Shown: positions 60,368 to 64,000 of the stretch, in pieces
Numbering within the stretch: position 1 is the stretch's first letter
How the letters are laid out: every line of letters starts with the position of its first letter
Source of the DNA: Scleropages formosus
Lineage: Eukaryota > Chordata > Actinopteri > Osteoglossiformes > Osteoglossidae
Assembly (NCBI RefSeq): GCF_900964775.1
Contig: NC_041813.1
Location: 32,118,960-32,182,959, forward strand
Direction of reading: 5' to 3'
Length of the DNA stretch: 64,000 bases
Notes under the pieces: generated by a model
Told to the model about the DNA's origin: nothing
Database searches by the model: none
Seen by the model: only the letters and a program-made list of their open reading frames with translations
Program-made: the position numbers and the translations under genes

Positions 60368-61989
60368 ACTTAGCTGCTGTCCGATGAAGCTGTGCGCTTG
60401 TGGTGTTTCTTGTGTCCCGCTCGCGAGGAGTCCTCCGCAGAACTTGCTGAGAACGCTCCAGCAGAGTGATCGTCCATCTCGACGCAACAAGCGACGATGA
60501 AGACCTCTTGTTACAGTCCCTCAGTCGGCCGTTTTCGGATCATTTCCCGCAAATATTCGTGGGGACGTGTCAGCCGGACATGTATCGGCGGGGCTGGGCA
60601 GGGCTCACAATAGCTGAGTCAGCGGACCACGAGGAGTAGGAAGTAGGAACGCACAGAACGGAAAAAGCACCGAGCTCGCTGTGGCCCCGCCCACCTGCCC
60701 AGTCTATGCTAATGAGGCGGACCTCGAAAGCCCACGGTGCTCGCAGACTGTGACGCGGTGACATCCACTGCGGTCACACACAGGCGGCGCCGTGACGGGA
60801 GTAATGCCCTCGGGTTCGAAGGGCTCTGCTACGCAGCTGTACAGCTGTTTTTCTCACTGACTCGTCCTCCACACGCTGTGCGCTGCCCCGGGGAACTCCT
60901 CTTCCTCCTCCTCGTCCTCCTCATCTTCCTCTTTATTCTCCTCCTCCTCATCTACCTTTCCTCTCCCCCTTCCTCCCCCTCATCCTCCTCTTCCTCCCTC
61001 TCTTCCACCTCCTCTTCTTCTTCCTCTTCCTCCTCTCCATCCTCCTCCTCCTCACAAACGCCCAAGTGCAGCAAGTGTGTGCGCTGGAGGGGTCTGTGGT
61101 GAGGGTGGGGTCTGCGCTGTACCTCACCGACGCAGGAAACTCCTTGTAGCCGCTGCCTGTCTCTCGTGCTCGTGCCCCCCGCGGCGGCGAACGGCTCCCG
61201 GAGCTACGGAGGAGGAAGCACGAGGTGCGCTGCGCTCCGGAGCTCGGCGGTCATTCGGTCACGCTGGAAGCGCCGCCGTCCTCCGAAGGACGCGCTCCGG
61301 CGACGAGCCCCACGAGCCCGTACGGTGGCCATCGAAAGCGAAGCAAAGGGCGTCCCGTAAGCACCGTTTCGGCGGCTCTCCCTGCGTGCGTCTCGGGACT
61401 CCGTTGTGTTTCTGGCGAGAGGCGGCGAGAGGCGGCGAGAGGCGGCGGTGCGTCGGAGCAAAGTGGTATGGGCCTCGTACCGAGGGCCTCCATCGCCCTT
61501 CTTTTCCTGCTGCCTCCGCTCTTATTTTTATCCTCATTTCGAGGCCAATGAGTGATGAGTTGTTGAAATTAGTTCATACTAATAGGACCTGGGAATTAGT
61601 GCGACCACGCTGGGGGTCGCGGGAGCCGGAGGAGCCTTGATTTGGCACCTCGAACGTGTCGCGCGAAAAGCGCAACGTGCCTTTGGCGTGTGCGCGTGCG
61701 CGCGTCCGGCGGCCGACGTCCTGCGCCAGGCCAGCGGTACGTGAGCCTACGCCTCTCGGGACCACCGGAGCGGCTTCCAGCAGGAAATGTTTTGTGGGGG
61801 TGGGGCTGGGGGGGGGGAGGTGGACAGAGAAAGGCGCGCAGTTTGTCCGGGTAGCGCCGCACGCAGGTCCATCAACGGGCACCCATCGGAGACGGAGAGA
61901 GATGGAGAGTGGGGAAGCGAGCAGGACTTCCTTCGAGCTGCTTGTCCCTCTGGTGGGTCCCCTGTGTGAGATGTCCCTCTGTGCTGACT

Positions 61990-62026
<37 letters not shown>

Positions 62027-64000
62027 TTCCGTCTCCGTCTCTCTCCGTCCGTCTCTCCTCGTCCAGTACGTGGCCTTCGGCTCGCTGTTCTTCATCCTCA
62101 TCTCCATCTCCACCTTCTGCCTGGAGACGCACGAGGCCTTCAACACCATCTACAACAAGACGGAGAACGTGACGACGGGCAACGTGACGCGCGAGGAGGT
62201 CACCTTCGAGGTGGTCACCGACGGCTGGCTCACCTACGTCGAGGGCGTCTGCGTCGTCTGGTTCACCATCGAGGTGCTCCTGCGCGTCGTCTTCTGCCCC
62301 GACAAGGCCGAGTTCTTCAAGAGCTCCCTCAACATCATCGACTTCGTGGCCATCCTGCCCTTCTACCTGGAGTTGGGCCTCAGCGGCCTCTCGTCCAAAG
62401 CGGCCAAGGACGTGCTGGGCTTCCTGCGGGTGGTGCGCTTCGTGCGCATCCTGCGCATCTTCAAGTTGACGCGCCACTTCGTGGGGCTCCGCGTCCTCGG
62501 CCACACGCTGCGCGCCAGCACCAACGAGTTCCTGCTGCTCATCATCTTCCTGGCGCTGGGCGTGCTCATCTTCGCCACCATGATCTACTACGCCGAGCGC
62601 ATCGGCGCCGACCCCGCCGACCCCACCGCCAGCGCCCACACCTACTTCAAGAACATCCCCATCGGCTTCTGGTGGGCCGTGGTCACCATGACCACCCTGG
62701 GCTACGGCGACATGTACCCGGTCACGTGGTCCGGCATGCTGGTGGGGGCGCTGTGCGCGCTGGCGGGCGTGCTCACCATCGCCATGCCCGTGCCCGTCAT
62801 CGTCAACAACTTCGGCATGTACTACTCGCTGGCCATGGCCAAGCAGAAGCTTCCCAAGAAGAAGAACAAGCACATCCCGCGGGCGCCGCAGCCCGGCTCG
62901 CCCAACTACTGCAAGCCCGACGCCCTGGCGGTGGCCGCCGCCTCGCCGCACGGCATGCTGGGAAACGTGCTCGGAGGGATGGTCGGCTCGGGGAGCGCGG
63001 GAGGAGACTGCCCTCTGGCGCAGGAGGAGATTATTGAGATCAACAGAGCGGGTGAGTGCAGTGTGTGTGTGTGTGTCTGTTATCCCATCCTGCACCCGGT
63101 GCCCTCTCCTCGACCCAAAGACCCTGGTTTCCCAGAAGCCCCTTCAGTCTTACCATGACCTTGAACCTTGCTCCCTTGATTCAAACAGTGCTTTGAGCAG
63201 AGGGTCCCTGCGCGCTGTCTCCTGGACTCGTGCTCCTGTCCGGCCGAGGGACGCGAAGCGGACGGTCGTTAACACTGACGGTGACCGATGAACGCGCGTG
63301 CGAGCTGCGTGGACGGGCAGCACGTGTCCCAGCGGCAGGACACCGAGCGGACGCGTCTGTGGCGAGATGAGCGAGATGCCCTGCGTGGCGCTTGGGGGAC
63401 CGGACTCGCCTGTCCCCGCGGTGCGGTCTGTCGGTCCCCACTGCGCCCGCAGCGAACGTACTTCAGTTATATGTCCTGTCGCATCCTGGTAGTCGGAGCG
63501 CGGTGGACGGTGGACGGTGAGCAATGTCTGGTGGGTTTTACACGCAGAAAGTCCCGTTTGCCCCAAAATCAGATGGACGGAAGATGAACGTAACCCCCCC
63601 GAAGTTATTCCCCGGTGTTTCACGTCACACCGCGTATGACCGCTGCATCCCCCGGCAGCATCCCGCTCTTTGATCGCTGGGTTGCGTCGTACCGCGGTAC
63701 TGTGTCCTCCCCGCAGCGCCCAGCTCCAGCCGCTCCGTGGGCTCTGGCCGACCGCTCGACCGCTCCGCACGGGAGCACCTCTGGTTGTACCCAGCACGCC
63801 GACACCCCGCCCCCCCCCCCCACCTGCCTTGACCGTTTCTCATTGGCTGACTCCGCCTTCCTGTCCACGCCCCCAGACTCGAAGCCGAACGGAGACGCGG
63901 CCAACGCTGCGCTGGCCAACGAGGACTGTCCCACCATCGACCAGGTTCTGGGAGCGGAGGAGAAGAGCCCCGGGCGGCCGACCCTGGGGGGCAGGGAGCG
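56428..64000 (+). CDS. kcnc3: Voltage-gated potassium channel Kv3.3, partial at right edge
   Basis: Three exons are visible: 56428-57051, 62067-63051 and 63877 to the window end; 577 residues so far, C-terminus missing. The start [16 protein letters not shown] matches the Kv3.3 inactivation peptide; the long proline-rich insert of the human N-terminus is absent. The T1 tetramerisation domain runs from about residue 35 to 140 with HCPSDVCG and the zinc-site CC. S4 is [20 protein letters not shown], the filter is TTLGYGD, and S6 has PVPVIV. After S6 come [14 protein letters not shown] and the Kv3.3-like [13 protein letters not shown], then [10 protein letters not shown] in exon 3. These channels give fast delayed-rectifier current in fast-spiking neurons. 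Intron 1 is 5 kb. Confidence 0.94.
57448..57675. repeat. Low-complexity degenerate tandem tract in kcnc3 intron 1
   Basis: A string of AGTGACGGTAATAGTACC-like units. One plus-strand frame stays open for 75 codons, rich in Ser, Asp, Asn, Thr, Ala and Gly. No clean period can be set by eye. Confidence 0.55.
60321..60364. repeat. (TG)n microsatellite in kcnc3 intron 1
   Basis: About 22 TG units. A shorter TG run lies at 59921-59949. Confidence 0.95.
60893..61056. repeat. Polypyrimidine (CTC)/(CTT) tract in kcnc3 intron 1
   Basis: About 160 bp almost wholly of C and T on the plus strand, mainly CTC and CTT triplets. A purine/pyrimidine strand asymmetry of this length can adopt triplex DNA. Confidence 0.85.

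Noticed and set aside
61872-63095. A 407-codon minus-strand open frame opposite kcnc3 exon 2
   Set aside because: It is a shadow of the GC-rich channel exon. Its protein is a His/Asp/Glu-rich mirror of the sense codons with no domain.

Overview
This window is vertebrate nuclear DNA, almost certainly from a ray-finned fish. The genes have short phase-conserved introns, many (TG)n, (CT)n and trinucleotide microsatellites, Tc1-like transposon relics, an AP-endonuclease LINE with a (TGGA)n tail, and tRNA-derived SINEs with L2-like tails. One SINE family, with a GTGGCGCAGTGG-type head and a GGTTCGAG B box, recurs on both strands and looks to me like one common in bony-tongue fishes such as arowana. 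That taxonomic guess is from memory and is inference.

The window is a compact block of genes whose human counterparts mostly lie in 19q13.33, in a different local order. From left to right: an intergenic repeat field (1-4100) with a 21-bp minisatellite and nested Tc1/SINE relics; PPFIA3 (liprin-alpha-3, +, 30 coding exons, 4239-12441); a SINE/LINE/minisatellite stretch (13.9-18.6 kb); an EAAT2-like glutamate transporter (+, 20587-24687); FGF21 (+, 27110-28101, with a TATA box); HSD17B14 (+, 29901-32045, with one GC-AG intron); BCAT2 (+, 33605-37141); BAX (-, 40405-38703); RPS11 (+, 40759-43241, with a U35/SNORD35-type snoRNA in each of introns 2, 3 and 4, the one in intron 3 degraded); SNRNP70 (U1-70K, +, 44802-47874, with two candidate unproductive alternative exons in intron 7); about 8 kb without a convincing complete gene; and KCNC3 (Kv3.3, +, 56428 to beyond the right edge).

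The genes are not an operon and their products act in separate processes: synaptic active-zone scaffolding (PPFIA3), glutamate uptake (EAAT), endocrine metabolic signalling (FGF21), steroid dehydrogenation (HSD17B14), branched-chain amino-acid catabolism (BCAT2), apoptosis (BAX), translation (RPS11), splicing (SNRNP70) and fast repolarisation (KCNC3). Layout matters for regulation in two places. BAX and RPS11 are head to head with about 350 bp between start codons. BCAT2 and BAX are tail to tail with poly(A) signals about 120 bp apart.

I reconstructed exons by reading GT-AG (and one GC-AG) boundaries that keep frame and reproduce the known family proteins from memory; no alignment was run. 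The most interesting observations are the one-snoRNA-per-intron arrangement in RPS11, the pair of unproductive exons in SNRNP70 intron 7, the EAAT2-like gene embedded in a liprin/BCAT/KCNC paralogon, and an unidentified minus-strand coding-like fragment just upstream of KCNC3.
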